Below are positions 12,583 through 24,500 of a stretch of 64,000 bases of DNA, piece after piece. The first letter of the stretch is position 1. The number at the start of each line of letters is the position of its first letter. The notes below the pieces were generated by a model. That model worked only from the letters and a program-made list of their open reading frames with translations. It did not search any database and was not told the DNA's origin. The position numbers were made by a program, and so were the translations under genes. This DNA is from Gyrodactylus bullatarudis (lineage: Eukaryota; Platyhelminthes; Monogenea; Gyrodactylidea; Gyrodactylidae): NCBI GenBank assembly GCA_012064415.1, contig SSNU01004331.1:578135-642134 (forward strand), given 5' to 3'.

Positions 12583-15500
12583 TCACTTTATTTGTGAGAG
12601 AATCCGGCATCTTCTTACTTGATTTGAAAATAGGGATACTGTAAGAATATTGCACAATGAAAGCTTACTACTATCAGGAACGTATTGATGAGCCTGAGAG
12701 CCATTGGCTGCAGCAACAACAGCAGATAGGGCAGCAGAATTCTGTAGCATAGCCACAGCAAAGTTGAGTTTATTCGGGTTATATGTCTGGGAGTTGACAA
12801 ATGGTGCAAAGGTGTTTTGACTAAAGGACAACCCTTCGTTATTGCCAAAGTGTCCTGCATTTCCTTGGCCAGATAGCATATGGTAGGGATTTGTATGGTT
12901 TGGTCCATGATGATGGTCCTGGGAATTATTGCCAAGATGGCCATTGTTATTTCTTACTGTTTTGATATTACGAAATGAATCTGAAGAGTTTCCCTCGTGG
13001 GACCCATTGATTTTGTTGTGACCTCGAAATAGATTCGTCTTACCACCCGAAGGTCCTGATGATGCGTTTGTGTTGGAATCATCTGGATAGTTTTGCATCT
13101 TTGAGCCTAAATCAAAGTTGCGATAAGAGCTCTTCATTGGAGTAGACGAGGTCTGCTTCAACTGGGATAACCTGGAAATTAAAAAAATTAGAGTTGATTA
13201 GAAACTGTTATTGAATTGAGAATAAAATGAAAACTTACAAGGCTTGTTCCTCAGGAGTCTTTTGTCTGTCGGCTAATTTCACTTCCAAGGGTCGTTTAGC
13301 TCCCTCTAGAATAATTTGAGCTTTCCTTATACCCTCAATGGCCTTTTGGGCATCGTCACTCTGACAGAATCGTACGAATCCAGCACCTGTGCAAAAGTTA
13401 TTTGACCTTTTTGTCATGACAATAGCCGTGGATATTTGACCGTAGGGTTGAAAGATCTTTTTCAAATCGTCTACATTTGAGGCAGTCCAAATTTCCGGTA
13501 TGTTTGTTATGTAAATATTAAGGGGATCCTTTTCACTTTCCTATTGAAAAAAGAACATTAATTATGAATGACTAAGCAACAGAACTCTTTCAGTTGACCA
13601 ATGAGAGTTGAGCAATCATCCTGATTGGCTGTCACTTATTTCTCATGACAGATGAACCAATAAGATTGAAGTTACTCGATTTATTATTATTGTGTAATAC
13701 TAATCTATTCTTGACTCATTAGTGTATCGAATTCAGCATAGATTAGATATATTACAGTTACTTACAAATACATTTGTGTCACACTTTATCCAAATTTAAT
13801 CACAATGTTTGACAAGTAAGAAGAAGAAAATAATTATAATCAGACAGAGAGGTATAATTATTATTATCTTCCTTCTCCTTTGTATCACCTCAAATAAATA
13901 GATTATAGATTTATTTTTGCATCAAATTTATTCTAGGGCTAATTGAAATGAAGATGTATTTTGAAAATTTTCGAATTTTCCGCTAGTCTCGATGTAAAAT
14001 GTGGTACAAAAAACTTGATTTCAGAGTAAAACCCTTTATCATTTTGGACAAAGTGTGAAAAGTGAGCCAAGTTTAACCAAAAAAATTTAACTTACATAAG
14101 CAAAATTAACATAGACATCTGGATTTGTTTCCTTAATGTGGTTCAGGGCTTGTTTGGCTGACTCATTTGAGTTGAAGTCGATGAAACCATAGCCTAGTTA
14201 AAGGGGAAAAAATAAATGAATGAATAGATAAAAGAACTGGTATGATGGGAAGAGATAAATTTACATTCTGCTTCATCTTCGACAATCAACTTGACAGATC
14301 TGATTAGAGATTTATCCGGGGCAAATGCATGCAACTGTTCCTCAGTTAAATCCTTCGGGAGTCCCCTCAGATACAAATTGGTCTGAGAGGAATGCTAAAT
14401 TCCAATGTGAAAGAGATGTCAGTTTGAGAAATAAAAATTTGAGCTATACCATTTTAATATTAGAATAAGCATAGCAATAGAAGGTATTATTTTTTGAGAC
14501 TCCCGTGAATACAAGGGTTGACTTTTTTTCCCTTCATGAATATAGATGCTTTAGTATTTAAGGACTCTAGGTGTGAAAATTCTCTAAGAGTAAGCCTTTT
14601 CCTAGGGGTGATGTCAATATAACAAAGTTGAAAATTTTCTTTTTCACGTTCTAAGTAGTGTGTACATTTTCTCCAGGAATCCAGGGTTGGCTTGAACATA
14701 TAAATAACTTTCAACAACAAAAATTTGCTCAAATATTGATTATTTATAGCTTTCAAAAATTATATCAAGATAAATTCCAATTTTTAATTTGCTCAACCCT
14801 TGGGAGCTTACTCTCTTTGGTTTCAGAATATCTGAGCTCAAGAATGGCATTGCATCATAATTGAGGATCAACTTTTGGTAGTTATTCCCGCTAGGATAAC
14901 TCTTTCCATCACCATTCTTTGAGTCATCTTTACCCTTCTGAAGGTGATTACTGCCTTGATTTTGTCGGGGCAATGTTGAATGACCACCTCCCTGACTGGG
15001 CGATGAAGGGTTCGAGGATGCCTGATGACTAGTATGAGATGTTGAAGTGGTATTGTTACCAGAACTGTTGATGGGATTATTTCTCGGAGATTTTTTATTT
15101 GACCTCGATTGGTTCGTAGTTCCTGATGGGACTGAAAGGGATGGAAAGAAGAGGCCACGATTTGAGGAATTCCCACTTCCTGGCTGGAAACTGTTGATGT
15201 GGTTCGAATCGCTTGGATAGTGAAGGGTATTCTGAAATAAAAGAACAGATGATATTACCAGGGGGATAAAGAAAAATCAACTCTAACTATAGATAAGCTC
15301 ATTAAAATCATTAGGAGAACTTAAACTAGGAAGATTATTATTAAAACGACTACTGTGTTTGGATGAAAAAAGTAAATAACAAAATCGGATATTAACAATT
15401 ATTTGAAGGAGTTAATGTGAAGTGAGTGAGACTCTTTCTTTCGTCACTTCCTCGATTCATATTCCCCCTCCACCACTCTTCGTTCCCTTTACTACAACTC

Positions 15501-18500
15501 TTTAAATTCGCTCTTTCTCCCTGTCTCTACATGATATACAGTAGTTATATTATAGTTGTTCCAAAGAGAAATCAGAATCATCACTCTTGAACAGAGTAAA
15601 CAAGAGGAAGATAACTTCTACTAGAAGAGGCAATTTGGAGTTGATTTACGAGTAAAACAACTTTCGATACACTCCTTCCTACTGATATGGAGACAATATT
15701 CTATGGGTAGAGTTCTCATTCTATAGTTCTCAAAACCCTTTTGTGACAGTGTTTATATGAACTTTGAAGTTATTTGGGCCTAACATCCAATCTTGAACAT
15801 TGACCAAAGACTTATAAGTGAATAATTATTTATTATAATGCTCCGGAGAAAAATATATCAAAATTATGCTGGGTTATTTCTATCATTTTACCAACTCATT
15901 AATTTTCATACAAGCCACAAATAAATACTTCGTTTACCACCCATTCGATAGGATATTTATTAATCTTCTGGAATACGCAAAGATCTCAGCTCTATGATTC
16001 GTCAAACTCGTGCTATACTAATTCAAAGAGAATTGATTTTCCCAGATTTTCATAGATTTTTATAAATATACAATGGCCTCAACTCTATCTGCCAAAGCTT
16101 TAAAAATAGCCTTTTTTTAGATCATAAATTGGCCTAATTTTAGCTAGATTGAAAATTTACACTATCCGGAGAAAAATGTTGAACTTTTATTTCTTTCCCA
16201 AATGTGGGAAAACAATAAACTTTCCTAATTACACATTACACAGTTGATCAGTTGTAGATTTCAAAGCTTTTACTAACTCAAAAAATGATCAAAAGTAAAA
16301 AAATGAATCAACAAGACAGTAATTTATCTATAATGAAGAAGTAACTCAAACGTATTATTACTAATACTATATATAGATATCTGACTGGGATATCTGTAGG
16401 ATTGGTGAATTTCATAGATATCATATAAATACATGGATAAATTCCAAGTGTACATTTTAGACATTGTACATAAAAATAACGAGGGACACAAAGGGAGAAG
16501 ACTAGCTAACTAGAGATAGAAGCAAACGTTAGATGGGATTAAGACATCAAAGCAAAGAAATAAAATGAAAAACAGGAACTACAGTTTAGACAAATCTGCA
16601 AAGATCGATTAGGAAAATGAATTTGCATGGAAGAAAATTCAGAATTCAATTTCCCCTATCATTGATAGTCACACAATGGACATAACGATAGTATTATCTA
16701 GAGCATGTTAACCTAGAACACAGAGAACACCTTTAAAAAGTAATCTGAGATGATATTTATTGGAGAGTATTGGTGTTTTTTAAGCATACATGTATTCTAA
16801 TTTTCTTTTAATTTTACTATATATTATGCTCAACAATGTTACTACAATTTAGTTTAGATTATATTACTTAACTAATGGTGTAGGTACTTAACTTAATACC
16901 TCCATCAAGTATCCACTGTTATTAATAAATGGAAATTTTTCAGAAATACAGGAACTGTAAACTGCAAACTCAAATTTCATGATTTCTTCTGAAGGAAGGC
17001 ATTTCCGAAAGAAAACCATACAGATAGTTTTATCTAATTATTATTGATCTCTAGCTGTTCAACTCTTGCAGATGTAAATTTGGTTGATATGAAGTTGGGA
17101 AACTAGGATTTTTTTTACGGAAATTCCAATTTTTTACCTCATTTTTGAGAGATTTCGAATTTTCGAAATTTCATTGATTTTCAAGTAGTGAAAACGATAA
17201 TAAGGCTATGCATCAGATAAGATTCAGTTGAATTGATTTTCCTGTCTAAACTTGATCCTTAAAAACATCTTTTGATCGAGTTGTAACTTTAAAATCAATG
17301 AAAATGGGATTTTTGTGACAAATTGGAATTTGAAAAATGGCCATATTTTTCATTAAAAAATTTTCTTCAACTGGTAAAAGTGGGCAACATGAGTAGGATT
17401 CCAAAAAATCTTGAAAAAGTTCAAATTCTTGATGGAAAAATCGAGATTTCCGTAAGAATCATAGATTCCCAACTTCATATCAATTAGCTTTAGATTCAGG
17501 AATGACAGGTAAGTTCTCAGAGATATAGTGTTGTTTTCGTAGAATTTCAACCAAGGCACCTGTTTATTATCAGCAAACATCATGAGAATCATTCAATTTC
17601 ACTGATGGTTCCTCAGTTCAGGCATCAGAGTTTTTATTTTAATTATTTTGAAACACTCTCCCCTTTCTTAGGAACTTCTCTTTATATAAATTCTTTGAAG
17701 AAGATAAGTGACAATTTGTGAAAAAGATCAAGAATAGTCAAGTAGAATGACCAAAGGTTGAATAGAAAGTCCATAGAAATATGCTTTACATCAGTTAGCT
17801 TTTAAATTTACAGTAGCAAAATTATTGTCACTTGCTAACTTAATGAATGAGTGTTACAATACAATGTAAGAATATCAGGGTAGGCATAAAGAGGGAGAGA
17901 GAGAGAAATATGTAGATGTACAAGAAAAAAACACTATACTGTATATCTAAATATTGTTTAGATTGAGAAAGAACTTTGAAAAGTGAAAAAAGGTTGCTAA
18001 GATACATTTATATTCAATTAAAAACAAAGCAAAAAGAAATGAGGACAAAAGATACTTTTGAGGGACCAAGATATATAATCACACCCAAACTCATCCATCT
18101 TCATTATTTTTTTAAAATTATAAACAAATTAAGAATTTATCAATTTTCATTAGAGATGTAACGAATTTTCACCTTTTATTAAATCAAATAGGTTTTTAAA
18201 ATAGGTTGAAAAATTTGTTACATCTTTAATTCTCATAGTCACCCTTTCGGGACTCTTTCAAAGGGGTTTAGGATTCCAATAAGATGGGGAGATCGATAAT
18301 TGAGATAAATTACCTATTGAAAATTTGTGAAATCGTGTTGATCCAAGACCCACCAAGAGTAGTCTCATGTATTTCAACCAATTTCCCTACATAATAGGGT
18401 AATAAAAAATTCCCGAGTTTATGCGTTCATTTGATAGAAAATAAGAGGAGAAGAAAATATTTTCAAATTTGCGCCACTATTTTTCAATGAATTTTGGACA

Positions 18501-21500
18501 CACTATATGATCTTTTTGAATAGGATTTTCAATTCAAATTATTTTATCAAATATATTCTGAAAACACCCTGAAAAAATCTGGTCAATTTAGGAAGAATTA
18601 ATGATTTTAGGGAAAATGGGAAATGGCATATAAGAAGATGAAAATTTAGTTTTCGAAAACGAATTTATTCGAAGCATGAAATAGAAAAGTGTTTGGGAAA
18701 AGAAAGAAAATGGTTCTTCTCATATATATTTGTAGTAAAAATATTTCTTACTTAAGACTCTGTAAGGACACAGAGAGGGGTTTGTATCGAAAATCAAAGA
18801 AAGAGAATCGCCTATAGTTCATAATCATGCTTTCAAATCTATCAAATTGGAATGATATATAACTTTAGAATAGGCTTTAGTAGAGCTCAGATACACGAAA
18901 TAAAAGTACAATTGGAAAAAATCTCTCTTTTAATAGACTGCACATTCCTCTTCCGATCAAATCATGAGAGAGATGAAAATGTGTATAATTTTTAGGTGAA
19001 ACAGATAAACAATCCATTAGATGGCCTCCTTCTTTTGTAAGGCTTCCATGTCAACATTTATTCATGCCACTGGTCATAAATCACAGAGAAAATTTCCAGG
19101 ATTTCATCACGTATCATCTACACTAATCACCTTAGATTTGGTAACATTTGGTGGAAAGTGAGAGAAAGAAATAAAAGAAGTTGTCTCTTTGCAGAAAGTA
19201 CAGCAAGGAAAGCATGAATGATCTCTTTTGTCTTCAGCCTTGAACTTACTTTCTTGATAGCTTTCAAGTGAAGGGGTAGGAAAAACAAAAGAAATTTCTT
19301 CACATTATTTTGACAACCAAGAGACAATGAACACAAATAATACACTAGAACACCTTTAAAATGTTTTTACAATGGAATCTTGATCCACAAATTTTTCTTG
19401 CTATTTTCAGATCTGTAATTATTTTTTGTTTGTTTTTTGAGACAAGTTGAGAATTAAAAAGTAACTCAGTCTAGCAAAATAAATTTTTTTTCATTTTTAC
19501 AATTCTAAAAAATAACAGAAATATTCTACGAAAGATTCTCCATAAATTGTCCCCCCAACTATTATAGCTTCGCTCTAAAATTTTGAAGCTGTTAGAGATT
19601 TTTCTTGCATTGAAATGTGTGAAAATGGCTGAAATTTAGGATTATTAAGATCACAGTTGATCAAGAAACTCAAATTTACTAGATCTGATCTAATGGCTCA
19701 TCTCGCTATCGTTTGGGAAGAGAATTCTCAGGGATGAATTTATTCAAGACTTACCTTATTGTAAGGGATTCCGTTAAGAAGAAAGGAACTTCGTAAACTG
19801 GACACATTCCCAGGCCCACTGGGAATAGCTTGAGTAGAGTCGATAAATAACGGAGTCGAACCGGCATAATTGAAGAAGCCAGTCTGATTATTGGCAGAGT
19901 TGGGAAATAGTTGGAAATTTCCACCAGATGTTGGTGGACAAAAGAGAATGTTCGATTGACCCTGTGACCAGCCTAGTCCTAAACTTGGATCAATTTGAGA
20001 GGCATTCTGGCCAGTGAAATCCCCAGATTGCAAAAAGAGTGGTATGAGACTCTGAAAGTTTTGCGAGTCAACTGTTCCCCCTCCGTTGGTTGGGTTTGAG
20101 GCGAGATATTGACTGTACTCTTCCGAAGGACTTGATTGTGGGGGAGTTTGATGTTGAGAATTGGCAGTGTTATTCAATGACTGAGATGTGGGGACTGTAG
20201 AGGCTAGAGCTCCTGTCGTGGGATATATCTGATATTGATTGGTCTGATGATTTTGACCAGAGGATGGAGTAATCTCATCGATATTCTCCAGAGCATTTGA
20301 CCCCGTAGCCACTGGTACCATCACTATTTGTCCAGTTATCTTGATTAAAAGTAATATGAGTTTTGACTCTGTTGTGGGATTGAGTTTATCATGGTCTACC
20401 ATAAAATGTAGTCTAATCAGGAGTAACTCGATAATTAACCCTTTAGACCTCAATGTAGTTCATAAATGTGGGAAAGGTGACTTTCTAATTTATTAACCCC
20501 TTCTCTGAAGAAGATTCTAAATTAAGATTTTCAAATTCAGCAGTTATCTTGAATAAATTTAGGGTTGAATCTTAGACATTTAATCTTTAACCTACTTGAT
20601 TATAAAAGTAGAGAATTTGTGACTGATTAGCCGCATGGATAGTTGCGGTGGTCGATGTCATATCAAAGGCAGAATTCGGTGAAGTTTTTGTTTTATTTTG
20701 ATTACTCTGTGGTTGTAAGGGATTAGATGGGCTAGACATTTTAGTTAAACTGGTAAAACCTTTCTGAGATCTCGTGTAGTCCTCTTCATCTGATTGGATC
20801 TTTTTAACACCTTTTCTCTCGTCATTCCCATCGGAAGAGGCTTCCTTTGAATCTAGAAGAAAAGGATATCAGGATTGAAGATGATAATATTACTGGTCTT
20901 TCCACATAAAAGTATGTTAAACAATTAACCTACTAGCAAAATCTGGTCACTTGGTTATTACTATATCCATTCAATTCAATTCCGAAAGATAGAGTGAAAT
21001 AATATTCAACTCACGGTGGCAGATGTAGACGAGTTTCGCCATTATTAGAACTCGTCAGTACACCATAGCCAAGATTCGAACGTTGTGAGACAATGCTTCT
21101 AAACCCTAGGCCAAAACCCCCGTTCATCGTCTATTACTCTACACAAAGGTAGTAGGTTCAATGGATGAGTTAAATTTGCAAAAATCAATTAACCAGAAAG
21201 ATGAATCGATGGAGAAACCAAGAGAGAGAGAGAGAGAGAATACCAGTCAATCATGATGAATTAGGAAATAGACAAACGTTAGAGAAAATGAAAAAAGGCA
21301 TGGTCACATATAGCTCATCTCAAATAATAATTAGGCATGAATTATTTATTATGTACTCAACTCCATCTAAAAATAAGATGTGGAGTTGATCTCTCTTCTG
21401 TGTAGATGAACTGGCCGAAAGAGGAGACTAAGAGTTATCTCTCTCTATTCATTCTGCCTACTTTTTCCAACTTTGGGGGAAAGAAAATTACTAGAAGCAG

Positions 21501-24500
21501 TGGTACAGCTCAGAAAATTTTAATGATCAGCTGGAAAATAAGAAGAAAACCAACTGAATATGATGAAAGAATGAATGGATCAATGGAAACGAGAAAAAAG
21601 ATGGATGGGAATTTGTATATAGAAGTTGAAACATAGCTTTCCGCTTAACTAATTTTTCTCCATATTTTTACTTGTAAAAAATATTATTAACTGTAGCAGT
21701 GTAATACAGAGAAGGAAAAAACAACTCTTTTGTCTTATGTTGACATTAGCCTAATGGCTTATACATTACTCAGTAGCATTTCATTTCATTAATAGGTCAA
21801 CGGGTAACTAGTTCATGCCACATTCCTATCGCCCACCCTTGTAGGGTCCACATCTGGCCAAGTAGAAACTATAGTGACTTGATTCTGTATGAACTCTTTA
21901 ACATTCTCGTTCAAGTTAGATTTTCCCAACTAGAGAACTTTGAATTCTCTTTCTGATGATGATTCTGTATCGAATTGCTTTAAATCTATGAAATCGATAA
22001 AAATTATGTTTTCAAATTTTCGAAATGATCTCAACATCTCATTTCCCGTTTTCACTAGTGATTTCCGCCCATTCACTGATTTCCCATATTCACGGTAGCA
22101 AATATATTCTTTTGAGCTGAGCGTTGTACATGGTTGAAAACTTTTGGACTACAAAATAGCCTGAAATATGGAAATTTAGTTTTCTTATGTGTTAACTAGA
22201 AATATTTCGTTCTAGGTGCTTAGGTAATATATCCCACAGGAACGTCTTATTTGGTCGCTTTGTAGTCCAATGTTGAATCAACTTAGATTATTTCTAAATG
22301 CTTTGTGAGTTTCTTTCGTACGAGTCTCGGTGGGATCCATTAGTAAGCTGTAACATTCAGCGATATGGGCTAATCCATTACCAAATAAGGTGTTCCTGTG
22401 GGATATATTACCTAAGCATCTAGAACGTAGTAATAGCTTTATTTAATAATGTGACATCACTTCAAGTTTAATGCATAACAATGGAAACCTATGTCTTCAA
22501 AAGTAAGAGATATCTGAAAGAATGAAATGGAAATGAAAAGAGTAGATAATAATTGTAATTCCCTAATTATAATATCAAAATGCATCTTTCAGAGTCTGAA
22601 GGGAAATCAAAATTTCTAAAATAATGGCAGAGTAGCCCCTTGGCAAAATTGAGAGAGTATGGAAGGAACAATTCTTCTACTCTGTTGTTGAAAGGAAAAT
22701 TGCCCTATGGGAGTCTATTTAGATCCTTCCTACTTACTTACTCTAGTGGTGTAATGTAGCCCTTCAATCCAAGATAACGAGCAAAGTTCAATGTTGAGAA
22801 AATTCAAAGAAAAAGAGTGGAGAGATTGATTGTTTTCAATTCCCATGCCCGAGTGAGAAAGTTTGCACATTTCACTTATTAATTAACCCTTCATGTCCCG
22901 TTGCTCCACCAGTGGAACACAACACTTTCTTGAGCAATAATTTGAACTAAAAGATTCTTAGAATACTTTTTTTCAACTCTCATTAAAATCTATTAAGCTA
23001 CAAAATAGAAGACAAGTCGGCTTTTAAAGAAGAATTCAGATTCAGAATTAGCGTAATTATTTTGTAAATTTTCTCATTTGTGTGATGAAAAAAATTCTGT
23101 TACAGGTTAAAACTTTCAACTTGAATTATGTCAAGCTCGAATGGATAAAAGTAAGTTCTGACTAGTTGTTAGTTTTCCTCCATCGCTTCAACTATCATTT
23201 GAGGATGGAATAACCATTGGTTATTAACCAACAAGTGCCTCAAACTACCAAGATACTCTGGTTTAATTCATCTCAAAATTTGGCAAATAAGTTGGCAGAC
23301 AATAGAACATTTTGATTCTGCCTACCCCTATCACATTTAAGCACGAAATTATTTATCTCAAATCGTATTCATAGTCTCATTAAGTTGTTATTGTACGCAT
23401 GATAATTTCAAAATCCATAAACATTCTTTTGCACAATGACTTACAATCAACTCTGGAATTCGAACCATTTGCTAGGGGTGATGAGGAGAGGGCCTCTTTT
23501 GAACTTGTCTCTCCATCAAGGACAGATTCAGTGTCTACACCTGTTTTCTCCGGAGTAACGACAACTCTACAAAAGAGGTTGATATTAGGAATGTATTTTT
23601 AATTTTCAACACAGAGAGGATGTGGAATGGAGTTCTTGACTTACTCATGTTGAGCAGCTTCATCATCCATCAGGTTGAGGCTTCTAATCTTCTGCAAGAA
23701 ATATAGAAATTATGTTTAGAACTTGGATTTAATTTTGTGGAGTCTAATTTATATCAAGAGCTAGCGGTAAGTCTCATGGAGCTGAAATCGAATAAAATTG
23801 AAGGCTGCCTTTCAAGATTGTTTGTGTTCTTTCTGAGCCTCCAAAAAATACCCGAAATATCTTAGTTTCTGGTAAGAAAATATCTAAGATCCAAGGTCCA
23901 AGAAGTACAGACAAAAAAGGCTATAAAAAGTACTCAAAATGTGATGTTTTCCCATGCAGAGATCATGTTATGATTCTTTTAAATAAATCGAACCAAAATA
24001 AGCCTTTTTACAGAGCGATATATGGAAATTACTCCTAGTGGTGATATGAAGGTCGAAGAAAACCACATCTTTGAATATTGAATTCTTTTGTTATGATTTT
24101 AACTGATGAATATTTCCAGTTATCCGGACGTATATGAAAATGTACGAATATTTTTATCTAATAATTATAAAATTTTTCTTTGCAAATTATTTCTAAATTT
24201 TATTTAAACGGACAAGCATTTATTCAAAATACCCAGTCACAGGAAAGAATTAATTTGCTATTATTTTGTTACCTTTAGATAGCTATGTAAAAAGATGTGA
24301 TAAAACCCTTTTTATTATTGAACTAAATTCGTTTTTGACATATGCAAATTTGAGGCCCTGATAATAAAAGAGTATTGGAAAAAATCAATTTTTCTCAAGA
24401 ATTTTCAGGATTGATCTCTTTTGAACTAGTTTGAGATCCAAACAGACGAGAATTTTGTGAAGTAAGTAATAATCAAAAATCAATCTTCAAGATTAAGAGA

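Noticed and set aside
15095..15280. Alternative minus-strand frames over the 14812-15231 exon
   Set aside because: Only the phase-0 frame joins in phase to both neighbouring exons; the other frames are shadows.
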